Shown one piece after another: positions 7,544 to 14,920 of a DNA stretch of 35,744 nucleotides (position 1 is its first letter; each line of letters opens with the position of its first letter). Where the stretch lies: assembly GCA_016219005.1 (NCBI GenBank), contig JACRCN010000061.1:1-35744 (forward strand), written 5' to 3'. The position numbers and the translations under genes are program-made. Below the pieces are notes generated by a model. That model made no database searches, had not been told where the DNA came from, and saw only the letters and a program-made list of their open reading frames with translations. The DNA is from Deltaproteobacteria bacterium (GTDB lineage Bacteria > Desulfobacterota > Desulfobacteria > Desulfobacterales > SpSt-501).

Positions 7544-8947
7544 ATGTACGATCTGGCGATCATCGGCGGCGGACCCGGCGGATACGTGGCCGCCATCAGT
7601 GCAGCCCGGCTCGGCATGAAGGTGCTTCTTATCGAAAAGGAACGGGTAGGCGGGACCTGTCTGCATCGCGGTTGCATCCCCACTAAAAGCTTCTATTACG
7701 ACGCCAAGCTCTTCCACGCCGCGCGTACCTCGACCGTGCTCAAAGGCAATGACTCCCTGGCCGTGGACCCGGCGGGTCTGCTGACCCGCAAGCGCCAGGT
7801 GGTGAGCAGCCTCCACGCAGGCCTTGATCACGCCATCCGCAGCCATGGGGTCACCATCACGGCGGGAACCGGCGAACTGGTCTCACCCCGGCAAGTCCGG
7901 ATTGCTTCCGCCGGCGCCGAACCTTGCATGGTTAAGGTCGGTCAGGTGATCATTGCGACCGGCTCTCGGCCGGCCGTCCCTGCCGCCATCCACGTCGACG
8001 GGTACCGGGTGCAAACCACTGACCAAGCCCTGGACTGCGAGGAGATCCCGCAACGGGTGGCCATCATCGGCGGTGGGGTCATCGGCCTGGAAATGGCCGC
8101 GATCTACCTCAACTTGGGCTGCCAGGTGTGCATCATCGAGCTGCTGCCGGACATCCTGGTAACGGAGGACGCAGACATCCGCAAGGCCATGCGCCAGCTA
8201 TTGCTGCAGCGGGGCACGGCCTTGCACCTTCAGTCCCAGGTCCTGGAGGTTGCGGAGGGGGACGCTGGGACCATGGTCGTGTTCCGCACCGGCTCCGGTG
8301 AGGTCCGCCGGGAGGCGGCCGACCGCGTGCTGGTTGCCACCGGCCGCGCACCGGTCGTTGCCGGCATCGATGCGGTGCGTCTCGGCCTGAAGATGGCCGG
8401 CCGCTTCGTGCGCGTCGACGACTGGCTCCGGACAAACCTTCCGGGTGTTTATGCCATCGGAGATGTGACCGGCGGCATGATGCTCGCTCACAAGGCTACG
8501 GCCGAAGCCGAGGCGGCGGTGGCCAACCTGCGAGGTGACCGGAGGTCCGTCAAACCGGCCCGGGTGCCGCGCTGCATCTGGGGGCTGGCCGAAATCGGTG
8601 CCATCGGCCTCTCGGAGGAGCAGGCCATCGCGGCGGGCCGCCGAGTGAAAGTCGGGCGGTTCCCTTACATGGCGAGCGGCGCGGCGCATGCCCTCGGCGC
8701 TACGGAGGGATTCGTCAAGGTCGTGGGCGACCCTGACAGCGGGGAGATCCTGGGGGTCCACATCATCGGCGCCCATGCCACGGACCTCATCAGCGAAGCG
8801 TCCACGGCCATGACCCTTGAGTCTTTCGTCGAAGATCTGTCCGAAGGCATCAAGCCGCACCCCACGCTGAGCGAGACCGTAAGCGAGGCGGCCTTGAGCT
8901 GGCGAAATATGGCCATTCACCTGCCGGCTGCCGGGGCTATCCCATGA
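7544..8947 (+). CDS. lpdA: Dihydrolipoyl dehydrogenase (E3)
   Basis: 467 aa from the ATG at 7544; the open frame extends upstream, but that part overlaps the E2 gene in another frame. This flavoprotein reoxidises E2 dihydrolipoamide with NAD+. N-terminal FAD-binding GGGPGG (8-13); redox-active disulfide Cys39/Cys44 in GGTCLHRGCIPTKS; NAD-binding GGGVIGLEMA (about 172-181); second FAD motif YAIGDVTGG; C-terminal HPTLSE with the catalytic His-Glu pair near residue 440. It completes a dedicated 2-oxo-acid/acetoin dehydrogenase complex. It ends 52 bp before the transporter genes, so the catabolic complex and transporter are probably co-transcribed. Confidence 0.92.
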   Translation: MYDLAIIGGGPGGYVAAISAARLGMKVLLIEKERVGGTCLHRGCIPTKSFYYDAKLFHAARTSTVLKGNDSLAVDPAGLLTRKRQVVSSLHAGLDHAIRSHGVTITAGTGELVSPRQVRIASAGAEPCMVKVGQVIIATGSRPAVPAAIHVDGYRVQTTDQALDCEEIPQRVAIIGGGVIGLEMAAIYLNLGCQVCIIELLPDILVTEDADIRKAMRQLLLQRGTALHLQSQVLEVAEGDAGTMVVFRTGSGEVRREAADRVLVATGRAPVVAGIDAVRLGLKMAGRFVRVDDWLRTNLPGVYAIGDVTGGMMLAHKATAEAEAAVANLRGDRRSVKPARVPRCIWGLAEIGAIGLSEEQAIAAGRRVKVGRFPYMASGAAHALGATEGFVKVVGDPDSGEILGVHIIGAHATDLISEASTAMTLESFVEDLSEGIKPHPTLSETVSEAALSWRNMAIHLPAAGAIP

Positions 8948-8999
8948 ATGCGAACCGCTGGTTCCGGCCATGCCCTCGCTGAAGTCGGAGGCACTTTAG

Positions 9000-9869
9000 A
9001 TGGACTGGGGGACGACACTGGCCGTCCAAGGTCTGCACGGCATGGTTTACGGAATGCTGCTGTTCCTGGTGGCCTCGGGGCTTACCCTCATCTTCGGGAT
9101 GATGGGCGTGCTCAACTTCGCCCACGGCGCTCTTTACATGCTCGGGGCCTATTTCTCGTTTTCGATCCTGAGGTGGAGTGGCAGCTTCTGGGTGAGCCTG
9201 CTGGTGGCCCCTCTGGGCGTGGCCGCAGCCGGCATGGTCATCGAACGCTTTTTCCTGCGCAAGGTACACGCTCACGGCCACGCCCACGAGTTGCTGATAA
9301 CCTTCGGGATCGCTTATATCATAGAAGAACTGGTGAAGATGATCTGGGGCAACAAGCCTCTGCTGGTGGTGCTGCCGCCGGCGCTGAGCGGTTCGGTGGC
9401 CTTCTTAGGCATTCAGTACCCGGTCTACCGCCTGTTCATCCTGTTCGTGTCATTGCTGGTCTTCATCCTGCTTTTCACCGTTCTGTTCAAAACCCGCATC
9501 GGCATCATTGTGCGCGCGGCGGTGGCGAACAAGCAGATGACGGACGCCCTGGGGTTCAATGTACCCTTGATCTTCCTGCTGCTGTTCAGCATGGGGGCCT
9601 GGCTCGCGGGGTTGGCCGGCGTCATCGGCGGGCCATACCTCATTACCAACCCCGGCATGGCGGCCACTATCATTATCGACCTCTTCGTGGTGGTGGTTGT
9701 GGGCGGGCTGGGGTCGGTGGAGGGCGCCCTTATCGCCTCGCTTCTCATAGGTTGTCTGCAGTCCTTCGGCATCCTGTTCCTGCCCCAGTTCGCCATTGTC
9801 TTCGAATTCCTGTTGATGGCACTGGTCTTGATTTTCAGACCTCACGGCCTGTTGGGGGAGGCCAGGTGA
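9000..9869 (+). CDS. livH: Branched-chain-type ABC transporter permease, LivH family (first set)
   Basis: 289 aa with about eight hydrophobic segments. It is the first membrane subunit of a high-affinity importer of the branched-chain amino acid family. LTLIFGMMGVLNFAHGALYMLGAY (about 24-47) is the family hallmark, and VVVGGLGSVEGA (about 228-239) is the conserved loop that docks with the ATPases. GGAGG lies 8 nt before the ATG. It overlaps livM by 3 bp. Family members also import urea, amides, aromatic acids and other small carboxylates, so the substrate here is unlikely to be a branched-chain amino acid given the catabolic context. Confidence 0.88.
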   Translation: MDWGTTLAVQGLHGMVYGMLLFLVASGLTLIFGMMGVLNFAHGALYMLGAYFSFSILRWSGSFWVSLLVAPLGVAAAGMVIERFFLRKVHAHGHAHELLITFGIAYIIEELVKMIWGNKPLLVVLPPALSGSVAFLGIQYPVYRLFILFVSLLVFILLFTVLFKTRIGIIVRAAVANKQMTDALGFNVPLIFLLLFSMGAWLAGLAGVIGGPYLITNPGMAATIIIDLFVVVVVGGLGSVEGALIASLLIGCLQSFGILFLPQFAIVFEFLLMALVLIFRPHGLLGEAR

Positions 9870-10852
9870 TGAAAATTGCCCTTCGCAACGCGGTCCTGCT
9901 GATGGCTCTTCTTTTGCTCCTGGCGCTGATCCCCAGGCTGGTCTCGGAGTTCAACCTCAACCTGATCATCAGCATGGCGATTTACTCCCTCTTCGTGCTG
10001 AGCTACAATATCTTGTTCGGAAACGCCGGGCTTTTGTCCTTCGGGCATGCAGCCTACTTTGGCATGGGCGCTTACACTACAATCATCCTCTTTAAAAAGC
10101 TGAAGTTCGGGATCCTGGCGGGGCTTTTCGCCGGCGCCGGAACCGGCGCCCTGCTCGGCTTGGTCTTCGGGATTTTCGTCGTGCGCCTGGGCGGCACCTA
10201 CTTCGCCTTGCTAACGCTCGCCTTCAACCAACTGGTCTATGCGGCCGCAGAGAAATTCCGCTTCCTCACCGGCGGGGAGGACGGCGTCGCCGCCATGCGC
10301 CCCAAGCTGGCGCTGCCGGGGCTGGCGCCCATCGACATGTTCTCGTCGGTCAACTGGTACTACCTGGTCATGGTCGTCGTCTTGGCGGGCGGCGCGTTCT
10401 GCTGGTACTTCACCCGCACGCCCCTCGGGCGTCTGAACGAATGCCTGCGAGAAAACGAAGACCGCGCCCGTTTCATCGGCTACAACGTGTACGCCTCCAA
10501 GCTTGCCATCTACGTGATCTCGGCATTCTTCGCCGGGCTGGCGGGAGCGCTCGCCGGTGCATTCCAAGAGTTCGTCACCGTCACCTTCATCAACCTGGAC
10601 AAGGCCGCGGAGGTCCTGATCATGACCTTCATCGGCGGCGCCCGCTATTTCTGGGGACCCATCCTGGGGGCCTGTTTTCTGACCTGGGTGAACGACCTGA
10701 TCAGCAGCTGGACCAAGCATTGGCCGCTCATCCAGGGGGCGTTGTTTGTCTTGCTGGTCATGTACGCCCCCAACGGCTTGAGCGGCCTGGTGATGAGCCT
10801 GAGGGACAGGCTGCTGGCGAAGGCCGCCGCCGGCCCGCGGCCGGCGGTGTGA
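9869..10852 (+). CDS. livM: Branched-chain-type ABC transporter permease, LivM family (first set)
   Basis: 327 aa, start MKIALRNAVLLMALLLLL, with about eight to ten transmembrane segments. The LivM hallmark GNAGLLSFGHAAYFGMGAYT (about 51-70) is present, and FIGGARYFWGPILGA is the conserved cytoplasmic coupling loop. The ATG overlaps the livH stop (gTGATGa), which points to translational coupling. It pairs with LivH to form the translocation pore. The last 15 residues are basic and Ala/Pro-rich. Confidence 0.88.
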   Translation: MKIALRNAVLLMALLLLLALIPRLVSEFNLNLIISMAIYSLFVLSYNILFGNAGLLSFGHAAYFGMGAYTTIILFKKLKFGILAGLFAGAGTGALLGLVFGIFVVRLGGTYFALLTLAFNQLVYAAAEKFRFLTGGEDGVAAMRPKLALPGLAPIDMFSSVNWYYLVMVVVLAGGAFCWYFTRTPLGRLNECLRENEDRARFIGYNVYASKLAIYVISAFFAGLAGALAGAFQEFVTVTFINLDKAAEVLIMTFIGGARYFWGPILGACFLTWVNDLISSWTKHWPLIQGALFVLLVMYAPNGLSGLVMSLRDRLLAKAAAGPRPAV

Positions 10853-10868
10853 AATGGGGGGACCGGGA

Positions 10869-11603
10869 ATGCTCGAAGTGACGGCTCTCCACAAACGCTT
10901 CGGACCCGTGAAGGTCATCAACGGTATCCATCTCACGGTCGCCGCCGGCCAACGGCATGCCATCATCGGCCCCAACGGAGCCGGCAAGACCACCCTGTTC
11001 CATCTCTTCTCCGGCAACTACACGCCGGACCACGGCGCCATCATCTTCGACGGCCGGCCCATCGCCGGGCTGCCGCCGCACCGCATCAACCGCCTGGGGT
11101 TATCGCGCTCCTTTCAAATCACCAACATCTTTGCCGGTCTCAGCGTGAATGAAAACGTCCGCGCGGCCGTCCTTTCCAAGCATGGCGTCCGCTTCGATTT
11201 CCTCCGCCCTGTCGGCCGCATGGCGGCCATCAACCGCGCGGCCGCGGCGATCCTCGAGCAGATCGGCCTGGCGGACAAGGCCGACCGGCTGGCCGGCGAG
11301 CTCGCCTACGGCCAGCAGCGTGCCCTTGAAATTGGGATTACCCTGGCCTCGGAGCCCAAGATGATACTCCTGGACGAACCCACCGCCGGCATGTCCATCG
11401 ACGAAACCCGCGAGGCGGTGCGGCTTATCGACCGGGTGACGCGGGGCAAGACCCTGCTGATCATCGAGCACGACATGGAAGTGGTCTTCTCGCTTGCGGA
11501 TGTGATCACCGTGCTGAACTACGGCGAAATTCTTGCGAGCGGCTCGCCCGCAGAGATACGGGGGCATCCCAAGGTCAAGCAAGCCTATCTGGGAGGTCAC
11601 TGA
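10869..11603 (+). CDS. livG: ABC transporter ATPase, LivG family (first set)
   Basis: 244 aa from the ATG at 10869, which has GGGGGGACC just upstream; an ATG at 10854 would add five residues without a ribosome site. Walker A GPNGAGKTT (about 33-41), LivG-type signature AYGQQRALEIG instead of LSGGQ, Walker B ILLDEPTAGM, switch His in IIEHDME. It powers the importer together with LivF. There are 2 bp between its stop and the livF start. Confidence 0.88.
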   Translation: MLEVTALHKRFGPVKVINGIHLTVAAGQRHAIIGPNGAGKTTLFHLFSGNYTPDHGAIIFDGRPIAGLPPHRINRLGLSRSFQITNIFAGLSVNENVRAAVLSKHGVRFDFLRPVGRMAAINRAAAAILEQIGLADKADRLAGELAYGQQRALEIGITLASEPKMILLDEPTAGMSIDETREAVRLIDRVTRGKTLLIIEHDMEVVFSLADVITVLNYGEILASGSPAEIRGHPKVKQAYLGGH

Positions 11604-11605
11604 GC

Positions 11606-12316
11606 ATGCTTTCCCTCAACGCCGTGAACACCTTCTACGGTAAAAGCCACGTGCTCTTCGATGTGTCGCTTGAGGTGCGCCGGGGCGAAATCGTCGCTCT
11701 GCTCGGCCGCAACGGGGTCGGCAAGTCCACCACCCTCGGGACGATCATGGGGCTGGTCCCTGCGCATAGCGGCTCCATCCGTTTCGGGGAAACGGAGATC
11801 CTCGGACGCAAGCCGCATCAGAATGCCATGGCGGGGCTCGGCTTCGTCCCCGAGGAGCGTTGGATCTTCCCCAACCTCAGCGTGCACCAGAATCTCCTCA
11901 TGGGCATCAAGCCCGGCTATTTTAAAAAAACGGCCGGAAGCGGCTGGACCATAGAACGCGCCTACGACAGCTTCCCTCAGCTTGCCGAACGCAAGGATCA
12001 GCTGGGCGGAATCCTCTCCGGGGGCGAGAAACAGATGCTGACCATCGTGCGCACGCTTCTTGGCAACCCCGAGCTGATCCTGATCGACGAGCCGACGGAA
12101 GGATTGGCGCCTATCATTGTTGACCGCGTTAACGCACTGATTGCCGACATCAACCGGCAAGGGCTGACGGTTTTGCTCGTGGAGCAAAACCTGCAGACCT
12201 GCCTCCGCTTGGCGCACCGCATCTACATATTGAGCAAGGGAGCGGTCAAGTGGACCGGAACACCCAAGGATCTGGAAGAACGCAAGGATATCCGCAAGCA
12301 ATACTTGGAGATCTGA
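11606..12316 (+). CDS. livF: ABC transporter ATPase, LivF family (first set)
   Basis: 236 aa. Walker A GRNGVGKST (about 34-42), signature LSGGEKQML, Walker B LILIDEPTEGLAP and switch region LLVEQNL are the usual LivF pattern. It forms a heterodimeric ATPase with LivG. GGGAGGTCACTG precedes the start. Confidence 0.88.
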   Translation: MLSLNAVNTFYGKSHVLFDVSLEVRRGEIVALLGRNGVGKSTTLGTIMGLVPAHSGSIRFGETEILGRKPHQNAMAGLGFVPEERWIFPNLSVHQNLLMGIKPGYFKKTAGSGWTIERAYDSFPQLAERKDQLGGILSGGEKQMLTIVRTLLGNPELILIDEPTEGLAPIIVDRVNALIADINRQGLTVLLVEQNLQTCLRLAHRIYILSKGAVKWTGTPKDLEERKDIRKQYLEI

Positions 12317-12372
12317 AGGCAGGCGGCAACCGTGTTTCACCACCCCTCACCCACCACAAAGGAGGAAAGAGC

Positions 12373-13587
12373 ATGAAAACGATCACTGCACTCACTCGGA
12401 TCCTGGCGGTCCTGGCGGCGGCGGCCACCCTGGCATCGACCGGCTTTGCACAGGACACGGTCAAGCTGGGCATCAACGAGGTGCGCTCAGGCGCGTTCAC
12501 CACCAACGGCGACCGGGTCGTGTGGGCCGTTGAGGCGGCTGTGAAGGAAGTCAACGAGGCCGGCGGCCTTCTAGGCAAGAAGATCGAGCTTGTCATCGAA
12601 GACAACCAACTCAAGGGGGAGATCGCCGTCCAAAAGCTCAAGAAAATGATTCTGGAAGACAACTGTCAGATAATCATTCAAGGCTCTTCCTCCGGGGTCG
12701 GCGGCGCTATTGCCCAGCAGATGCCGCGTTACAAGCGCATCTATCTGTGCACCAACGCCGAGGCCATGGCCATCACGGGTGAAAATTTCACACCGTACAC
12801 CTTCCGGACCTGCCTGAACGCCGCCGAGCACGTCAAGGGCCTGGCCAAGTATTTCGGCAGCAAGGGATTGAAAAAAGCCTTCCTATTGAACCAGGATTAC
12901 TCCTGGGGCTACGACGTGGCCAAATACTACGAGATGTACGTGACCCAGTACGCCAAGGACGCCAAAGTGGTAGGCAAGGAGTTCCATCCCATGTTTACCA
13001 AGGACTTCGGCCCCTACCTCAGCAAGATTCAGGCCGCCGGCGCGGACTATGTCCTCACCGGCAACTGGGGCACCGACATGACCCAACTCATCGTGCAGGG
13101 CCGCAGCCTGGGGTTGAAGATCCCCATCGGCAGCACCTTCATCGACGATGACGCGGTGGGTGCCGTCGCCGGGGACGCCTATATCGGTGACATCGGCGCC
13201 AACATGTACATTCTCGGCGTGGATACGCCCATGGCCAAGGCCTTCGAAGACGGTTTTTTCAAGAGTTCCGGCGGCAAGTGGCCGTCATTCGTCGCGATGG
13301 AAGCATACATCGGCACCAAGATGTACTTCGAGGCCGTGAAGAAGGCCAAGACCTTCGAGACCGAGGCCGTCATCAAAGCCTTCGAGGGTCTGGCTTACGA
13401 AGGCCCCATCGGAACCATCATCATGCGCAAAGAGGACCACCAGGCCCAATCGCCGGTGGTGGTCGGCGAGGTGGTGAAGAAAACCAAGTACTACGACTTC
13501 CCTTACCTCAAGCCGGTCATGATCATCCCGGCGGCTGAGGTTTCAGCCACATTGGAAGAAAGCGGCTGGAAGCCTTACAAGGAATAG
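12373..13587 (+). CDS. livK: Periplasmic substrate-binding protein, LivK/branched-chain type (first set)
   Basis: 404 aa from the ATG at 12373, which follows AAAGGAGGAAAGAGC, a very strong ribosome site fitting the high expression needed for a binding protein. Signal peptide about residues 1-26 (MKTITALTRILAVLAAAATL..., probable cut after GFA). The mature part has the two-lobed periplasmic-binding fold of the type I (Leu/Ile/Val) family: KLGINEVRSG, LVIEDNQLKGEIAVQKLKKM, GSSSGVGGAIA. It sets substrate choice for the importer, but which ligand it binds cannot be deduced. Confidence 0.88.
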   Translation: MKTITALTRILAVLAAAATLASTGFAQDTVKLGINEVRSGAFTTNGDRVVWAVEAAVKEVNEAGGLLGKKIELVIEDNQLKGEIAVQKLKKMILEDNCQIIIQGSSSGVGGAIAQQMPRYKRIYLCTNAEAMAITGENFTPYTFRTCLNAAEHVKGLAKYFGSKGLKKAFLLNQDYSWGYDVAKYYEMYVTQYAKDAKVVGKEFHPMFTKDFGPYLSKIQAAGADYVLTGNWGTDMTQLIVQGRSLGLKIPIGSTFIDDDAVGAVAGDAYIGDIGANMYILGVDTPMAKAFEDGFFKSSGGKWPSFVAMEAYIGTKMYFEAVKKAKTFETEAVIKAFEGLAYEGPIGTIIMRKEDHQAQSPVVVGEVVKKTKYYDFPYLKPVMIIPAAEVSATLEESGWKPYKE

Positions 13588-13648
13588 CTTATTGGAGCTC
13601 CGGGCGGGGGTTACCCCAGCCCCTGTCCGGCGTGTGAAGGGTACCTGC

Positions 13649-14077
13649 ATGGATGTTCGCTGGCACCACGTGGCGATGGCGGTCCGGGATATGGACCGGA
13701 TCGTACCTTTCTACCGGGACCTGCTCGGCTTCGCGGTAGACTGGGAGAAGCCGCATTACAGCGGCGAGGGCCTGTCGCGGGTGGTCGGACTCGAAAATGC
13801 GGAGGCGCGGGTGGTGATGCTCAAAGCCCCCGGCGGCCGCATGGAGCTATTCCAGTACCTTACCCCTGCCGGCGCGAACACGCGGCGGGGCCGCCAGTGC
13901 GACTTCGGCCTGACCCACGTGGCGCTGGAGGTCAAGGGCATGCAGGCCATGTACCGTCGGCTGAGGGAAGCCGGCGTGCCGTTCAACTGCCCGCCCCAGA
14001 ACCTCAGGCCCGGTGTGTGGGCGACTTACATGCAGGACCCTGAAGGCAACACAGTCGAGCTGATCGAATACGAGTGA
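13649..14077 (+). CDS. VOC/glyoxalase-fold protein
   Basis: 142 aa from the ATG at 13649, preceded by GAAGGG; longer starts upstream lack a site. The vicinal-oxygen-chelate fold is clear: two beta-alpha-beta-beta-beta modules with metal-ligand candidates His7 (RWHHVAMAVRD), Glu66 (MELFQY), His90 (GLTHVALEV) and Glu137 (NTVELIEY). Family members include glyoxalase I, methylmalonyl-CoA epimerase, extradiol dioxygenases and isomerases. In this operon an isomerase or epimerase acting on a hydroxyketone, or a lyase for a 2-oxo intermediate, is conceivable, but that is inference. It lies 9 bp before the SDR gene. Confidence 0.8.
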   Translation: MDVRWHHVAMAVRDMDRIVPFYRDLLGFAVDWEKPHYSGEGLSRVVGLENAEARVVMLKAPGGRMELFQYLTPAGANTRRGRQCDFGLTHVALEVKGMQAMYRRLREAGVPFNCPPQNLRPGVWATYMQDPEGNTVELIEYE

Positions 14078-14086
14078 GGTAATGCC

Positions 14087-14833
14087 ATGCTTCTGAAAGA
14101 TCAGGTGGCGATTGTCACCGGCGGCGGCAGCGGTATCGGCCAGTCCATCGCCGAGGCCATGGCCGTGGAGGGCGCGCATGTATCGGTCTGGGATGTGAAC
14201 GAAGCCCAGGCCCGCCTTGCAGCAGAGGCAATCCGCGGCCGGGGGGGCGCGGCCTCCCATCTGACGGTGGACGTGTCTGCGGCCGGTCCGGTGCACACCG
14301 CGGTCGAGCATGTGCTCGCCGGCCACGGCCGCATCGATATCCTCGTTAATAACGCCGGAGTCTGCCGGGTAGCGCCCATCGCCGCCATCACCGAAAGCGA
14401 TTGGGACTTCGTCCTCGCGGTCAACCTCAAGGGCACCTTCCTCTGCTCGCAGGCCGTGATGGAAGTGATGAAACGCCGGCGCCGCGGGAAGATCATCAAC
14501 ATGGGCTCGGTCGCGGGCAAGGTCGGCGGGATCGCCGTGGGCGCCCACTACTCGGCTTCCAAGGCCGCCGTCATGTGCTTCACCAAGTCCCTGGCGCGTG
14601 AGCTCGCCCCCTACGGTGTAAACGTCAACGCCATTGCACCGGGAGTGATCGCGACCGGCATGACCCAGTCCATCACCGGTGGGGACTGGGAAAAGTACCT
14701 ATCCACCATTCCCTTGGGCAGAGTTGGATCGGTGCAGGACGTGGCCCAGGTGGCGCTTTTTTTATCCTCCGAGCGCGCCGGGTACCTCACCGGCGAAATC
14801 ATCGACGTCAACGGAGGCCAGTTGATGGACTGA
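14087..14833 (+). CDS. Short-chain dehydrogenase/reductase (first)
   Basis: 248 aa, classical SDR. Cofactor motif TGGGSGIG (11-18), Asp36 after the second strand (VWDVNE) which favours NAD(H), NNAG (88-91), catalytic Ser141, Tyr155, Lys159 (YSASK). The C-terminal LTGEIIDVNGGQLMD is family-typical. It resembles FabG-like and diol/acetoin reductase enzymes; a role in interconverting a diol, ketone or hydroxyketone fits the acetoin-dehydrogenase operon but is not shown by sequence. GAGGTAATGCC precedes the ATG. Confidence 0.85.
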   Translation: MLLKDQVAIVTGGGSGIGQSIAEAMAVEGAHVSVWDVNEAQARLAAEAIRGRGGAASHLTVDVSAAGPVHTAVEHVLAGHGRIDILVNNAGVCRVAPIAAITESDWDFVLAVNLKGTFLCSQAVMEVMKRRRRGKIINMGSVAGKVGGIAVGAHYSASKAAVMCFTKSLARELAPYGVNVNAIAPGVIATGMTQSITGGDWEKYLSTIPLGRVGSVQDVAQVALFLSSERAGYLTGEIIDVNGGQLMD

Positions 14834-14857
14834 ATCCCAGCCGCCCGCGCAGCGGCG

Positions 14858-14871
14858 CGGCTCTGGAGCCG
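14858..14871. other. Short GC-rich hairpin between SDR and ThDP-enzyme genes
   Basis: CGGCTC-TG-GAGCCG is a perfect inverted repeat in an 87-bp gap that is otherwise GC-rich. No T-run follows, so it is more likely an mRNA stability or processing hairpin than a terminator. Confidence 0.25.
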
Positions 14872-14920
14872 CCCGTCCGCGCACGGTATTTTGAGCTGAA
14901 TCTTAAAAATTGGAGACCGC

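Noticed and set aside
8948-10852. Upstream extension of the livM frame over livH
   Set aside because: Residues before the ATG at 9869 are Arg/Pro/His-rich out-of-frame translation of livH; the LivM fold begins at MKIALRNAVL.
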